Source: Apostichopus japonicus (Eukaryota > Echinodermata > Holothuroidea > Aspidochirotida > Stichopodidae). Taken from it: a DNA stretch of 64,000 nt. Below the pieces are notes generated by a model. The model ran no database searches. It was not told where the DNA came from and saw only the letters and a program-made list of their open reading frames with translations. Numbering within the stretch: the stretch's first letter is position 1; every line of letters starts with the position of its first letter. Of this stretch, positions 25,801-37,895 are shown piece after piece. The stretch spans positions 33,644,611-33,708,610 of the forward strand of contig NC_092576.1 in NCBI RefSeq assembly GCF_037975245.1. Direction: 5' to 3'. The translations under genes and the position numbers were made by a program.

Positions 25801-26150
25801 GTTTGTAAAAAAAAACGGCTTAATGTCAATTGTCAGAAACAAACTGAAAAAAAACACTGATAACGTGTAATTTTACATTCATAGTATGGTTAAGTATTGG
25901 ATATCAAATAATAATAGTCACCGTTCAACTGAGTTCAACATATTCATCTGCATTGAACTATTATTCTACGACAAATAGTTAATGTGAATTTACGGTACCA
26001 TGGTACTTTTACGTCAACACCAACCTGTTCTTTTTTAGAGAAATTGACTTGCATGTACATAACGATGACAGCACATGCTACATAACCTCTTCCTGTTATT
26101 TTACTGATAACACATAATTGCTGTGTATTACAAGCGCGTGCAACGGTTAC
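22860..26150. other. Intron-like; GGTCA-containing repeat at 23480-23710
   Basis: Two diverged units: 23489-23540 (GTTGGTCATAGGTGTTCCTTGAGTAGTGGGCCATGTGGGTGT) and 23636-23690 (GTGGGCTAAGGTGTTCATTTAGTAATGGGCCATATGGGTGT). At 25415-25575 short blocks of the TTTACAGTA/CCGTAAA type are partly inverted, as in hairpin MITEs. No exon supported. Confidence 0.5.
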
Positions 26151-26158
26151 CGACTTAC

Positions 26159-26278
26159 GTCATAGTTAGATGCGTTCTTCAGAAACTGTATAGTACATCT
26201 CTGTAGTAACTCACTGTCATCGCGTTGAATATATTGAAACTGCAGTGTACATAGTTTCATGACTTCATCTTCATTAAC
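26159..26278 (-). CDS. Module exon d, lower module
   Basis: Exactly 120 nt, acceptor TATATTACCAG, donor GTAAGT. Phase 0 to 0; both other frames have stops near the start. The 40 residues begin VNEDEVMKLCTLQFQYIQ and end RCTIQFLKNASNYD. It shares length, phases and pattern with 54153-54272 (…QRVTIRLLKNAAEHD) and 61334-61453. It follows exon c (29555-29607) in frame and could be followed by exon a (14263-14468), also in frame. Two amphipathic helices are likely. Not assigned to a known domain. Confidence 0.75.
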
Positions 26279-27420
26279 CTGGTAATATAATACAAAAATA
26301 ATGTCAGTAGAACTGAATTACAATTACATTATGTATTAGTTTGGTTTTCTAGGCTTAGATCCATAGTTTGAATGTATCAGACAGCATCTAAAATCTCCAA
26401 ATAGATTCTCTTACCGAAAATTTGTCGAGTAAAGGATATCAGAGTGAAAATATTCAATCGTTAAATGTAACCTTTATTTAGGACCGATTATGTTAAGATA
26501 TTTATAATAGTTTCCTTAAAATATGGTAAACACAACAGCTTAATAAAACTGAGTCTCGGAGACGATTGTGATTATTTTGTGACGTAGTCGTACCGGTGTG
26601 TAATATGTACACACAGAGATATCACCATATTCAAATTATTTAAATTATTCTTGAGCAGAAATATTACGTTTCACTAAGTGTTTTACTAAGTATTTCTAAC
26701 AATATCAGGCGATACTCTACGGAATTTAAAACTCAGTATTAACAACGCAATACATATCATGCCACAACACTGCTGTTACAGTCATTTCTATCACCTGACT
26801 TCTTTAAATTGGTAATGTTGTATTTAAAATCAGGTTATTTTGCCGACTTTTTGTGTCCATTTTTATAAGTTACAAAGTTTTACAGCGGAAAAGATCATGA
26901 CAATCTTAATTAATGATTCCGTCTATTTATTTTTGTTATCTGTGAGGCAAACATTAACTATAATTCAAAGATTGGAATCGGTAACCACCTCAACGAATTG
27001 CATTGTTCAATTAAGGAAAAGACGTCTATTATATGTCAGCCCATAGCTGAATAACGTGTCCCTATTGACGTGTACATGACTGTGCTCACTGTAATTCATG
27101 TTATTTCTGCAATGTGTGTTAACGTAATTAATTAATTTTTATTCAGGTATTAATACTATCTTGTATTCTAAGAAGAACTTGTGGCGTGAGAAAAATTATC
27201 ATTGCTTTTGCTCGCCTGTAATTTATTTAAAACGATTTTTACATAATGTTTTTTTATAATCATTTGAAAATAAAGGAAATACTAGTCAATGTTATTGGCA
27301 GAACTTTTAAATATAAAAAATAAACGAAAAATCGAAACCGTCTTTGCATGGTATTTAAGAAATGTATATGCATGTTTACTAGCAGTGTCCGTGCATGCAG
27401 GCAAAACTTTCTCTTGTAAA

Positions 27421-27423
<3 letters not shown>

Positions 27424-27466
<43 letters not shown>
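27424..27466. repeat. (TA)n microsatellite
   Basis: Interrupted TA dinucleotide run (tata…tatttatatatatata). Confidence 0.9.
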
Positions 27467-27469
<3 letters not shown>

Positions 27470-27879
27470 AGCGAGAATGTTCTTGAATGGAATGCTTGTA
27501 TACATGACTTGATGTGTTTCTCAAATATCACTATGTATTGATTATGTACCGTTACCAATTCATGTGCCAGAAGATAATTTCCGTCGGAATCTGAGCAAAG
27601 TATACCCGTCATGTATTGCAAATATTTACATCGTGTATATGTGAAAATGGTTTTGGTGTTATACCAATATTCAACACTCGGTTATATTCCAATCCGTGTT
27701 TGAATATTCGGTCAAATTACTATGTAAATGGAATCTTTTTTTGCTCCTTTTTTACGATAAAATTTGCTTATAGTGAGAGTTGGCTATTTCAAAGATTGAC
27801 TTAGAAAACCCGGGCTCTTGTAAATGCTACATCATTGCATGTTTTAACACAAGCATTAGTATAAAAAGGGAGATCGATG

Positions 27880-28140
27880 ACATGAATTAATCTTTGTAAA
27901 ATGTAATCATAATAATGCTAATGTCAATCTTATGAGTTTGTTTTACCTGACATTTACATATTACAACATAACACTTGGCATATGAAACAATGTAAATATT
28001 TCTGACTTCAATCAACAGTACATCCCAATTTCAAATTAAATATTTTAGATTCCACCATTGTTCCAGCGGGAGCGATGAATATACAGTAGTTGACAACTTG
28101 GAAGCAAGTATATCATATTCTTTTTCCAAATGGTTCATAT
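27880..28140. repeat. Left flank copy of the (CATC)n array
   Basis: Aligns at high identity with 29228-29491 (TTTGTAAAATGTAA, ACATTTACATATTACAACAT, CAGTACATCCCAATTTC, GTAGTTGACAACTTGGAA, CCAAATGGTTCATA). The two copies lie as direct repeats on either side of the tetranucleotide array. Confidence 0.9.
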
Positions 28141-28257
28141 TGATATGGTGCACCAGAAAACCCATGGACTATTAAAAGACCATACACATCCTCTTTTCGA
28201 TTTTTATGTGTTTTGCTGCAGGGCGACAAATTTCCATATCTTATGGACGAAATAAAT

Positions 28258-29176
28258 ATCCATCCATCCATCCATCCATCCATCCATCCATCCATCCATC
28301 CATCCATCCATCCATCCATCCATCCATCCATCCATCCATCCATCCATCCATCCATCCATCCATCCATCCATCCATCCATCCATCCATCCATCCATCCATC
28401 CATCCATCCATCCATCCATCCATCCATCCATCCATCCATCCATCCATCCATCCATCCATCCATCCATCCATCCATCCATCCATCCATCCATCCATCCATC
28501 CATCCATCCATCCATCCATCCATCCATCCATCCATCCATCCATCCATCCATCCATCCATCCATCCATCCATCCATCCATCCATCCATCCATCCATCCATC
28601 CATCCATCCATCCATCCATCCATCCATCCATCCATCCATCCATCCATCCATCCATCCATCCATCCATCCATCCATCCATCCATCCATCCATCCATCCATC
28701 CATCCATCCATCCATCCATCCATCCATCCATCCATCCATCCATCCATCCATCCATCCATCCATCCATCCATCCATCCATCCATCCATCCATCCATCCATC
28801 CATCCATCCATCCATCCATCCATCCATCCATCCATCCATCCATCCATCCATCCATCCATCCATCCATCCATCCATCCATCCATCCATCCATCCATCCATC
28901 CATCCATCCATCCATCCATCCATCCATCCATCCATCCATCCATCCATCCATCCATCCATCCATCCATCCATCCATCCATCCATCCATCCATCCATCCATC
29001 CATCCATCCATCCATCCATCCATCCATCCATCCATCCATCCATCCATCCATCCATCCATCCATCCATCCATCCATCCATCCATCCATCCATCCATCCATC
29101 CATCCATCCATCCATCCATCCATCCATCCATCCATCCATCCATCCATCCATCCATCCATCCATCCATCCATCCATC
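28258..29176. repeat. Perfect (CATC)n array, about 230 copies
   Basis: 919 bp of CATC with no interruption that I can find; it ends in one variant (CTATC). All frames without stops, so the long Pro-Ser-Ile-His and Met-Asp-Gly-Trp frames on both strands are by-products, not genes. It lies in the intron between exons c (29.58 kb) and d (26.2 kb) of the lower module. Confidence 0.97.
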
Positions 29177-29180
29177 TATC

Positions 29181-29535
29181 TACGTATCAAATTAAATACA
29201 ACAATAAACCACGATAGCAGAAAAGGGCATGTCATTGACTTACTCTTTGTAAAATGTAAACACAATAATGCTAATGCCAATCTTCTGAGTTTGTTTTGCC
29301 TGACATTTACATATTACAACATAACACTTGGCAAATGAAACGATGTAAATATTTCTGACTTTAATTCAACAGTACATCCCAATTTCAATTAAATATTTTA
29401 GATTCCACCATTGTTTCGGCGGGAGCGATAAATATACAGTAGTTGACAACTTGGAAACAAGTATTCCATATTATTTTTCCAAATGGTTCATACGTATCAA
29501 ATTAAATACAACAATAAACCACAATAGCAGAAAAA
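29181..29535. repeat. Right flank copies of the (CATC)n array
   Basis: 29228-29491 repeats 27880-28140. In addition ACGTATCAAATTAAATACAA with the following ACAATAAACCAC(G/A)ATAGCAGAAAA occurs at 29181-29224 and again at 29493-29535, defining a tandem unit of about 312 bp. Confidence 0.85.
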
Positions 29536-29554
29536 CTCTAAATGGAAAACATAC

Positions 29555-29607
29555 CTCCCAAAGACCGGACTGAAGATTCAGACTGTAGCAGTAGTTACTC
29601 CAGGACA
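29555..29607 (-). CDS. Module exon c, lower module
   Basis: 53 nt, acceptor TTATCTTAG, donor GTATGT. It starts with two bases that complete a codon left open by exon b (30311-30387), then reads SWSNYCYSLNLQSGLWE and ends at a codon boundary, so it joins exon d (26159-26278) in phase 0. The equivalent exon at 57919-57971 has the same length and phase and reads RWPERGHRLNLQTGDWE; W, LNLQ(S/T)G and WE are shared. Confidence 0.75.
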
Positions 29608-30310
29608 CTAAGATAACAGAAATGTAAACTCGTGTAAAAGATTTAACAATGACACCTATAATACGAAATTATTCATCTACAGAACACGATGTTAAAACAA
29701 TAGAAATAAGAAAGGAATAGATATGTTTGTGGAACTGGCATGAAATCCATTCTTCCTTATATGTATATATACACACACACACACGCACACGCTTGTATAT
29801 ATGAAGAGGAACACCAGCTACATGTGTATGACAGATACATATTAAATTTATAAATATCAAACACACCAGAAAAAATCCGACCGTTTTCGTACTTTTGGGA
29901 CTCAGCATGCGATGGTAGGAATCAGACACTGGACCTTTATGTCACAGACTGAAGTCCGTACCAATCGGTCACAGTGATTTTACCTGTGAATGCGTACAAA
30001 CTGGCTTGTGTAACTGTCAATGGTGTATCACACAAGTGTTATGATAATACAGAGTGCACGCGTGGCGTTGCTTTTGATTCAGACAATGAACACAGAATTC
30101 TTACTTTTAGGAATATGTAGCAAATGCTGTTACTATTATCCTGGTCACTGTGAGATATTTTCTAGTTTAAAGAAAAACGATATGTTAAACTAACGGTTAA
30201 AGAAGAATAAAACAAGTTTTATTCAGTGGCAAGGATGAATATGAGGAGTACTGGTGAACTGAAATACTAAATATTTACTAGTCTGACTAAATTTGAAGAT
30301 ATAGACATAC

Positions 30311-30387
30311 CTTTAATCTTTCTAGATTGCAACTTTGAAGAAATTGACTCCGAAGAGAATGTAAGAGGCAGCAGATAACCGTCGAAC
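30311..30387 (-). CDS. Module exon b, lower module
   Basis: 77 nt, acceptor TTGTTTCTACTTAAAAG, donor GTATGT. One leading base completes the codon opened by exon a (32985-33190), giving Glu; it then reads FDGYLLPLTFSS and ESISSKLQSRKIK and leaves one base for exon c. The upper-module counterpart at 58912-58988 has exactly the same length and phases. Sequence likeness between the two is low, so length and phase are the main evidence. Confidence 0.7.
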
Positions 30388-30389
30388 CT

Positions 30390-32980
30390 TTTAAGTAGAA
30401 ACAAAGAATAACGAGAAAATGTTACAAAATAACACTGTAACCTAGCGGGAAAACTATCATAACAACGCATCTTTGTTAAGTTTATTGAACATTTCTATTG
30501 GAAAGGATTACAAATAAGAATAGTTTACACTAAATATCGCTTGGTTGTTATGAACCGTCAAGGGAATACAATGAAATATGCTTAGGTGGTTCCTTACAAA
30601 ATTACAAGATAGCATCACGCAGGGTCTTACCAGTGCAATTAGTTAACAGTATGCATGTATGCTTACCCTAAACTGGAGTAAGATAATTGAACTAGAAGGT
30701 TTCCAACCGGAAGAATGGGTTGAATATCTCATACCTTACTAATTTACACATATTAAGCGAACAAAACGATACCCCATAGTAGCCATCGGTTTTCAAGTAA
30801 GAGATTGAACCAGCACCAAATAATTAACGAACAGGGAAGCCTTAGAGTCGGCATTAGCTTCCATTGGGGGAGGGAGGGGTACAGTTACATTTAACACCTA
30901 AGTTTCTTTAAATATATTTGAAATTGCCCAATTTTATTTGTGAAAACTTGTCATGTACACTTCATTTCAAAGTTATCATATTACAAATTGCTTTACTTAT
31001 CTCTGTTCTTTACAGAAGTCTTTCTCCTCATTTATGTTTACCAGTCTATCGTAAGTTTTCTTCTCACGGCTAACAATATGATTTTTTTCTCTCAACACGA
31101 TGGACATAAACGATTCTCAACGTTCTTGTTTAACATACTACTTTAAGAAAGAATAGGTAATATTTCTTTAGAAAATAAAATGTTGGACAACTGAATGTCC
31201 ATGCCAAGACAATCGGAATCACAACTTCTCTATTCACGAAGAACATTTACCTAGGAGACTTGTTGTTCTTCGCCTACATATATGTACATGTTATTTCAAA
31301 TATACAATGGCTAAGCCATACTAGATTTATCTCGTTCAGTTTTAAGCGAAATAACCTAATTCATTGCAGTTTTCATAATTTTAGACCAAAAATCATTTTC
31401 TATCATTTCAATGGTTTAAGGCTCGCCCTAGTCCTCTGAAAACATTTTTACTTTGTCATTGCTCGGCAAACACAAACCTTTGCAATAATATAGTGATGCC
31501 AATCTACCTTATAAGAGAATATAATAATCTGTATACAATCTGTCGCAGATGTTGTTGTTTGTATAAGGGGTATTAGGGGAATACATTACGTCAGTAGGAG
31601 GCATTAACTACATAATGACTATTATATTGGGGCTTCCATTGGCATCGGATTCGAAAACGTATTACTATACAGTTAGAAAACGTATCAATCATGGATGATC
31701 ACGTGACGTGATCCGCGGTACTATCAACGTACATTGTTTCATAACCCTTTTCAGTTCATTGTAATATGCGTTTTGTAAGCAACACAACGATATTTTTGTG
31801 TCCAATATTTTAAATTAAATATGAGATTTAGATTAGGATGGTAATGATATTTTGGGATTGTCATCATTTGTGTCAGAAAAAAGGTATGATCTGAATGGGC
31901 CCCAGCTAATTAGAGCATTATGGATTAAGTATCGATGTGATTAGTGTAATGGCATATTCAGTCGTCTTTAGTAGAGAATCAGCCTACGAGGGCTGTTTTC
32001 CCACCCACTTATTCTGCAGCAAAGTTTAATTCAGATCTCAGCGAAGTTAATCACGCCACAGTTGTGGGTTTGGCCATGACAATAATTCCTCGCAATGAAC
32101 TGTCGAGGCTACCGTACATTGTTAAAAACTGCTTGTATATCCAGTGGATTAAATATGTTCAAAATCGTTTTAATAAAACAGTTTTGACATTCTTCTGTTT
32201 TTGAATGGATTTTACATTTCTGATGTTGAAGTCGTCAATTTTATGTTTAATTTTCACCTTTGTATTCTTAACTTTTCCATATTTACTCATCATCAGTACA
32301 GGATAGTTGAAATCAATGATATCTATGTACATAGCGTAAAGTCTGGTGTACTAGAATATTCGATTCTTTAAACGATAAATAGCAACTCTGAAATTGTTTG
32401 AGGAAGAAAATTCAGTAACATGTTTGGTCATGATGAATTAAAACCTCTAGTGTTCCGGAAACATCAACAAGCTGTAACACTTTAATTAACAACCATGAGA
32501 ACCAACAAAGAAACCATGGTATTTCCAATCGTTATCCCCTTTAACACACTCTATTCGGCATCAGAGGTAATTTTGATGTTTGGTGAAATCATCTACTTTC
32601 GCGCCCTTGATACAAACTATTGTATCGATTGCATACACACCACATACATTTACACATATAATCCATATCGCACCTGCTGACAACAAAATGCTTTGTAGCT
32701 ATTTGAAGGTCGTTCGCGCAATCTTGGTACACCTAAAAGCGATGACTCGCGCAAGGGTGCCTACGTTATAGTAAAGAAGTTTCGACGTAATCCTGAACTA
32801 TCGTCACAATATCTTTCATATTCATTAATGGAAACACTTGATGCACTAGATTAGCTGGAATTTTGTGGGGAAAATGTTGCCGTCTTTTAATCCCGAAGAT
32901 ATCTGTATGATTGTAAGGTCAGTTTACTCTCTATGAATGCGTTGTACAGATATGTTTTGATACGGCTCACATTGTAATAC
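30390..32980 (-). repeat. Intron with duplicated blocks, copy 2 (pairs with 9840-11120)
   Basis: Blocks at 31675-31770, 31870-31945, 32050-32110 and 32150-32350 match 9.84-11.12 kb in order. 32915-32984 continues directly into exon a as 14177-14262 does (ACTCTCTATGAATG(T/C)GTTGTACAGATA). The rest shows nothing recognisable. Confidence 0.6.
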
Positions 32981-32984
32981 TCAC

Positions 32985-33190
32985 TCTAGCTCCTCCAGCA
33001 TATGTGACTGCTTTACAAACGTCAATATGTCAACAACCTCTGTCTCTGTCATTTCTTTTCCTTTCTCTGTTTGTATTACTACCTTCTTTACTGATAAAGG
33101 ACATGGCAGACATAGTCCTGATTGGAGGATGATGTTTCCAGCATCAATCTTACCGAAGGAACTTTTTAGATACAGACAGGTGATGGGAAT
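32985..33190 (-). CDS. Module exon a, middle copy
   Basis: 206 nt, acceptor TTCTTCCTTCAG, donor GTGAGTATTAC. The single open frame encodes 68 residues from IPITCLYLKSSFGK to KQSHMLEEL and leaves GA for exon b. Compared with 14263-14468 it has no indel and 50 of 68 identical residues. Compared with 60238-60455 the pattern (I/T)P(I/V).C, then V…(I)..E.G…EM, then L.E is kept with a 12-nt length difference. The run VKKVVIQTEKGKEM, TEVVDILTFVKQS, HMLEELE suggests strand-helix-strand. I infer a leucine-rich-like repeat protein; the family is not recognised. Confidence 0.8.
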
Positions 33191-33894
33191 CTGAAGGAAG
33201 AAAATAAATTTTACACGATAGTTGAATCATATTTTCCTCAATATTATATTAATATTGCATTCATATGAATATTATTCACTGACCGATACCGACTCTTAAG
33301 GTCTGCTTGTCTTTTTCAGTACTGATACGAACCATTATCACATCATCATGATGGAACGACCTTTCTCAATTGAGCCAATTCGAGAAGATACCAGAATTCC
33401 GGTGAATGAAAGTAACTTTGGAACGTTACAGTATTAGCTCGCAAAGCACACTTTACGGCATGTCACAATAACACAGGGTGATAACAATTTGTATCAGAAA
33501 TTTGATCGTCGCACCCAGTCCTCGCGTGACAGTATTTCTCAAGAAAACCGTTTTGCACACAGTTTAGTATCTCGAGAAATGTTATCATGTATGATACTAC
33601 CCAATGGATGACGTATCTTGTAGACATGGGAAACCCCGCGAACTTTTGAGGTATTACTCGTACGGCGGTACGGAGGTTGTACACAAACCATATCGTGTCT
33701 AAACAACCAGGTAAGCAACAGGTCTGATATTTTGGCCATGATAAAATTTGAATTTATAAAGCTTTTCAATATAGTTCCATCACTTTTATTGAAAAGTAAT
33801 AACTAAGGTAGAATTCATTTAGGAAACTGAAGAGCAAAGTACGTCAATGTGAAAAGAAAGTAATTACTATAATACTAGGCTAGTTTAACTAAGT

Positions 33895-33914
33895 TGAGGC
33901 CTAGGCCTAGGCCT
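33895..33914. repeat. GGCCTA hexamer run
   Basis: GAGGCCTAGGCCTAGGCCTA, about three units of GGCCTA. Scattered single copies occur at 34340 and 51995-52140. Confidence 0.8.
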
Positions 33915-33995
33915 ACATTACATTTACAGCCCAGCCTATATGCCGGCTATGTGAGCTACTTCTATTATTTAAGTAGATACTAAGCCTGCGAATAA

Positions 33996-34068
33996 TAGTT
34001 TAAAGACCCAAGGATAGCAAAGGACCCCTAATTACGTAGCTTATTTGAAACCCTATCCGTGTTAGATC
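33996..34068. repeat. Dispersed 70-bp block, copy 1
   Basis: Shares GACCCAAGGAT, GTAGCTTA, TTGAAACCCTATCCGTGTTA with 43552-43618. The two copies lie in the same orientation on either side of the plus-strand gene. Confidence 0.75.
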
Positions 34069-34480
34069 ATGAAGGAACATCGGGTAATTCATGCCTTCTG
34101 TTTTCGATAAGTGTTCAACAGATGTCAGTATAGGGCCTAGCATAACTTCATAACGTAAATTGTACTTCAGCCATATATAGGCTATCTATTCTGACTGTCA
34201 TGAACAATTTTAGTCTGTGCTATTATTACTGCTATAGCAGCATTATATCCCAATTATAGGTCATGCACTAGCCTTACTGGCAAAGTGCAACAGCTATAGC
34301 CTTTAGAGCCATATGACTCAACCCAAGTCTTTTAAATAATCTAGGCCTAGAGGTCCTATAGAGTAAGACTAGGAATAATGGACGAGGCACATGCATATGG
34401 ATTGGGCACTGATCTTCATATACTTTGATGCAAGTTCATAGATGTTCAGGAAGGGGAACCCCTTTGGTTGGAGTGTCTTC

Positions 34481-34915
34481 TCACAACCAGGAAAGTGGCT
34501 CGGGCCTACTGTAGACAGATTGTGGCATCGTATCTTCCCTGATTGTTGAATTAATACGAACTTGTGCAACATTTACATTGCTCAAACCAATAAAAGAGCT
34601 GGTGAAGACTGAAGGAAAAGATTGGATTGTATTTTGATTATTTTCAGGTTTTACATCATTCAATTTGAAGAGAAAAAAAAAGCCAGAACCTATATTGACA
34701 TTTAATGAACATGTGATGCCAGTATATGTTCTAAGACTATGCCATCTGTATATTGTAGCCCAAATTGGCCAGTTTTCTTTAGCTCGGTCTGTATTAAGTA
34801 ATAGACCTATTCTTAAACTATAGTTCCAGTTGTGCAGTACAGCTGGTCTGTTCCAGCCTGATGGATTTGTGAGCAGAAACAGAATTTGAAGCACTGCAGT
34901 CATCTTCTTGTCCAA
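34481..34915 (-). other. Unassigned open frame, 144 codons
   Basis: The longest non-repeat frame near here that is not a transposon. It starts MDKKMTAVLQILFLLTN, which is hydrophobic near the N terminus, and ends SRPEPLSWL. A second minus frame overlaps it below (to 34369). I see no family likeness and no convincing splice sites. It may be chance. Confidence 0.2.
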
Positions 34916-35426
34916 TCACTATTCATCATTATTTCTGAATGCATTGCATGACTACCTCAACTATTGTGTCCTGTTTATTTTGTGTATCAAATCAATGACA
35001 GTTAATCATACTTAAGCTCTGTGTATATCTTAGAAATAAAATGACCCCAAAATATTTTTCCTTCTGTTCCAACAAAACAAACAGTTAACATATATCAAAG
35101 GAAGCTTATGGTATCCTAGGCATACACGCTTTATAAGATTTCAGTGTTTCCAAAACATATTAACATTGTGAGTACTGAAAAAGTAGAAAGAAAGGAATAT
35201 TGATTTTAAACAAATGTCATTATTGATGGGTAAAATCAGAGAGCTTTAATTTTGTTGACATTACAGAATCAATTGTGAAATATTTCAACCACAAAATTGT
35301 GAAATACAGTCATTTTATCAAGTTCTTTAAACTTATTGAACAATTGGGTACCGTTGTTTTAAAGGTTGAATTTATTTTGTCCCCTTCTTCATTTACATTT
35401 ATTGAAGAGTTTAAACACCTTACCAG

Positions 35427-35578
35427 AAGCGAGAGGCTTCAGAGATTTGGAAAGAGCTGGAGACCTTAGGTCAGGATCGGAGGGCGCTGTTTAGAGCCAG
35501 GGCCAGAAGCCTCCCAATACCCACATACCAGAAATGGAGGAAGAATGGACGCAGACCACCAAAAAAATACTATCAATG
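35427..35578 (+). CDS. Candidate exon 1 of a plus-strand gene
   Basis: 152 nt between CCTTACCAG and a donor ATG|GTAAAT. The open frame reads EIWKELETLGQDRRALFRAR, then SLPIPTYQKWRKNGRRPPKK. It is strongly basic and looks coding, but the acceptor has a poor pyrimidine tract and a stop lies just upstream in this frame. It leaves two bases, whereas the next good exon (39372) needs one, so at least one more exon would have to lie between them. It may equally belong to another gene. Confidence 0.4.
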
Positions 35579-35579
35579 G

Positions 35580-37800
35580 TAAATATTCATGCTTTCAATG
35601 TGCCAAAAAATTCTCGATTTTAATATGAGAAATCTTATTCCATTGCCATAAACTACTGATTTGTACTTCAAACTGTGTTTGCTTTATAAATGAAATGTGT
35701 CCTAGGTATAGTGTCAGCAGCTGTAGTGTTAGCTGTACTATCATTGCACTCCCTATAAAAACTTTATCAGTACATCCCCCCTGTACTGTGTCCAATGCAC
35801 CAAAAATGTTGGTGAAAATGTGATAATTCAAAGTTAGCCAATCAAGTTCCAAACAATTGTTGTTTCATTTCACATTACCATTTTACCTATTACACAGTAC
35901 CCTTCAAAAAATCCATATAAGCAATGCAACTGTGTCACGTAATATGTTATATTTGTGGCTTGTACAGTTGTTGGATAACTTCAAGTATTTAACACCTTGG
36001 CAAGAATGTGGGATACAATACATTCAACTTGCTTTAAGTTTTAGCCCAAATGGGAAAATGTACGACTACATTCTAATATGTATGCATGCAGAGGAAAATA
36101 TTGCATCTTGACACAGATAATGTCAGACAGGTCTATTTACATACGGTACATGGCATAAAATTTAAATATAAGGTCAGATAAGAATTCAAGATAAATTCCG
36201 CTTAGTTCATTGGCTTTGTTTATCAACGTACAATGTATATCAACGTACTCAACAAGCATCATACAGCCTATTGGCTAGCCTTTCTCCACAGTCAGCTGGC
36301 AGATGTGTTATTGGACAGGTTATTATAATAATAATTAAGCATAGTTGTAACATGTTAACTGGATACTTTTTAATCTGAGCTCTGCTTCCTGATCAAAATG
36401 AAAAGAAAATTATGGTAATTATTAGTCATGCAAGTATGACAAATGCATTTCATGGAAGTCTTACCAAAGAAACTTTCGTGGGCTCATCCTACTGTATGAA
36501 GCATTTTGCCTTTTACTTTCCCTGTCATATTACTTGCAATATTTGTGCAGAAATTCCTAAAGTTATAAATCTCATGAGATGTAACATAAATTGAACATTA
36601 TCAGATATCAATTATTTTATTGAACTACAGATTGACAAACTAAAAGAAATATACCAACCACTGAGGGATATTTGGTCCTGAGTACCGGAAGTGAGATGAT
36701 GTCCTAAGGAACATCAAAAGGAACAATGTTCCTTAACGAGTACCCTGGACTTCAGAGCCTTCCTTAATTGTAAGTGATACATTGAGAAAGCATTTTGGGT
36801 AGCGACAAAGTCCATCACTGACAATATTTGAAGGCTTGATAAGAGTACAGATGGACCAAGGTACACTATTGATATTGAACAAGGAAGAAAATTAACTTTG
36901 CAGTGTAACTGTTGGCATGTACACATGTAATTATACCAAATATAATTGGTACCATATTATGCTACCGAATTTAAATATTAAATGCAGTGAAATCCAAGAA
37001 TCTACCTATTTGTACATAGTTATGCCGTTTGAAAGGACAGTCTTGGATCACTTATTTGCTTAAAACGTTGAATTTGAATGATTTTTAAACCTGATTTGTT
37101 TGAAACCATTCACTTTGGAATATGTTGGAATCTGGGTCATATCGCCAGTATGATAATGATATCATTTCATTAGTGCAGAATTATTTTTAAGTATGAATCC
37201 ATTTATAAGTTTTAACAACTGATACCGGAAGTTTTCTTCCAGCTTTGATTGAACAGACTAAAGAATGAAGGATATCAAAACCATTCATTTTTGTGACAAG
37301 TTGTAATGCATTTAAAATATGTTACTCAAGACTACAAAGGTAAAAGTTATTGCATTGAGTTTCACCTAGTATGTGAAGAGCTCATTTAGTATGTAACACC
37401 AGGTAGTCCAGTCAACTTAGTTAACAAGCAACCCCTCCAACCCCCCTCCCTTTCCATTTGACCCACAGTATTGAAATGTAACCTGTTCTTGGAGAAGTTT
37501 TTCTTATTTTATGATTTTTTGGGTCTATAGCAAATTTAATGTAATGCTGCATTGGCCCCAAATATGCTAGACTCTCAAATATGGTCACCTTTAGTCAAAA
37601 TTCCTTAACTGTTTTTTTTACCACCCTTGATGAAATTTACCACACCGGGCATTCAGTCATCTTGTGTGTGCATGTAGAATGTCTGAGAACAATTTGGAAG
37701 TAAAGACCTCCAGAAGAGTACTTTTTAAAAGTTCTAGCAATTGTAGCATGCTATAATTTGGGGCCAATACAGACTACCTTTAAATTACAATTATTAAAAT
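35580..37800. other. Intron-like, nothing recognised
   Basis: AT-rich, no exon with good splice sites and no transposon ends noted. Confidence 0.4.
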
Positions 37801-37895
37801 TGACCGGTGCTGTGGCCGAATGGATAAAGGCGGTGGCATTTGAAGCAATGAGGCTTAGCAATCGGGAGGTTCGGGTTCGATTCCCGGCTGGGTCA
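37801..37895 (+). mobile_element. tRNA-like sequence (tRNA-Ser type pseudogene or SINE head)
   Basis: Box A TGGCCGAATGG at 37813-37823 and box B GGTTCGATTCC at 37874-37884; the wide spacing (50 nt) fits a tRNA with a long variable arm. The T arm folds (CGGG-TTCGATT-CCCG) and GACC at the start pairs with GGTC at the end, but the rest of the acceptor and the anticodon stem do not pair well. So I do not call it a working tRNA. Sequence downstream (to about 37960) may be a SINE body. Confidence 0.55.

Noticed and set aside
28258-29176. CRISPR array
   Set aside because: A simple tetranucleotide repeat without spacers, in an animal genome.
28113-29217. Several 300-codon frames of Pro-Ser-Ile-His or Met-Asp-Gly-Trp repeats on both strands
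   Set aside because: They are translations of the (CATC)n array; every frame is open because the unit has no stop.
37801-37895. A working tRNA-Ser gene
   Set aside because: The boxes fit but the acceptor and anticodon stems do not pair properly.
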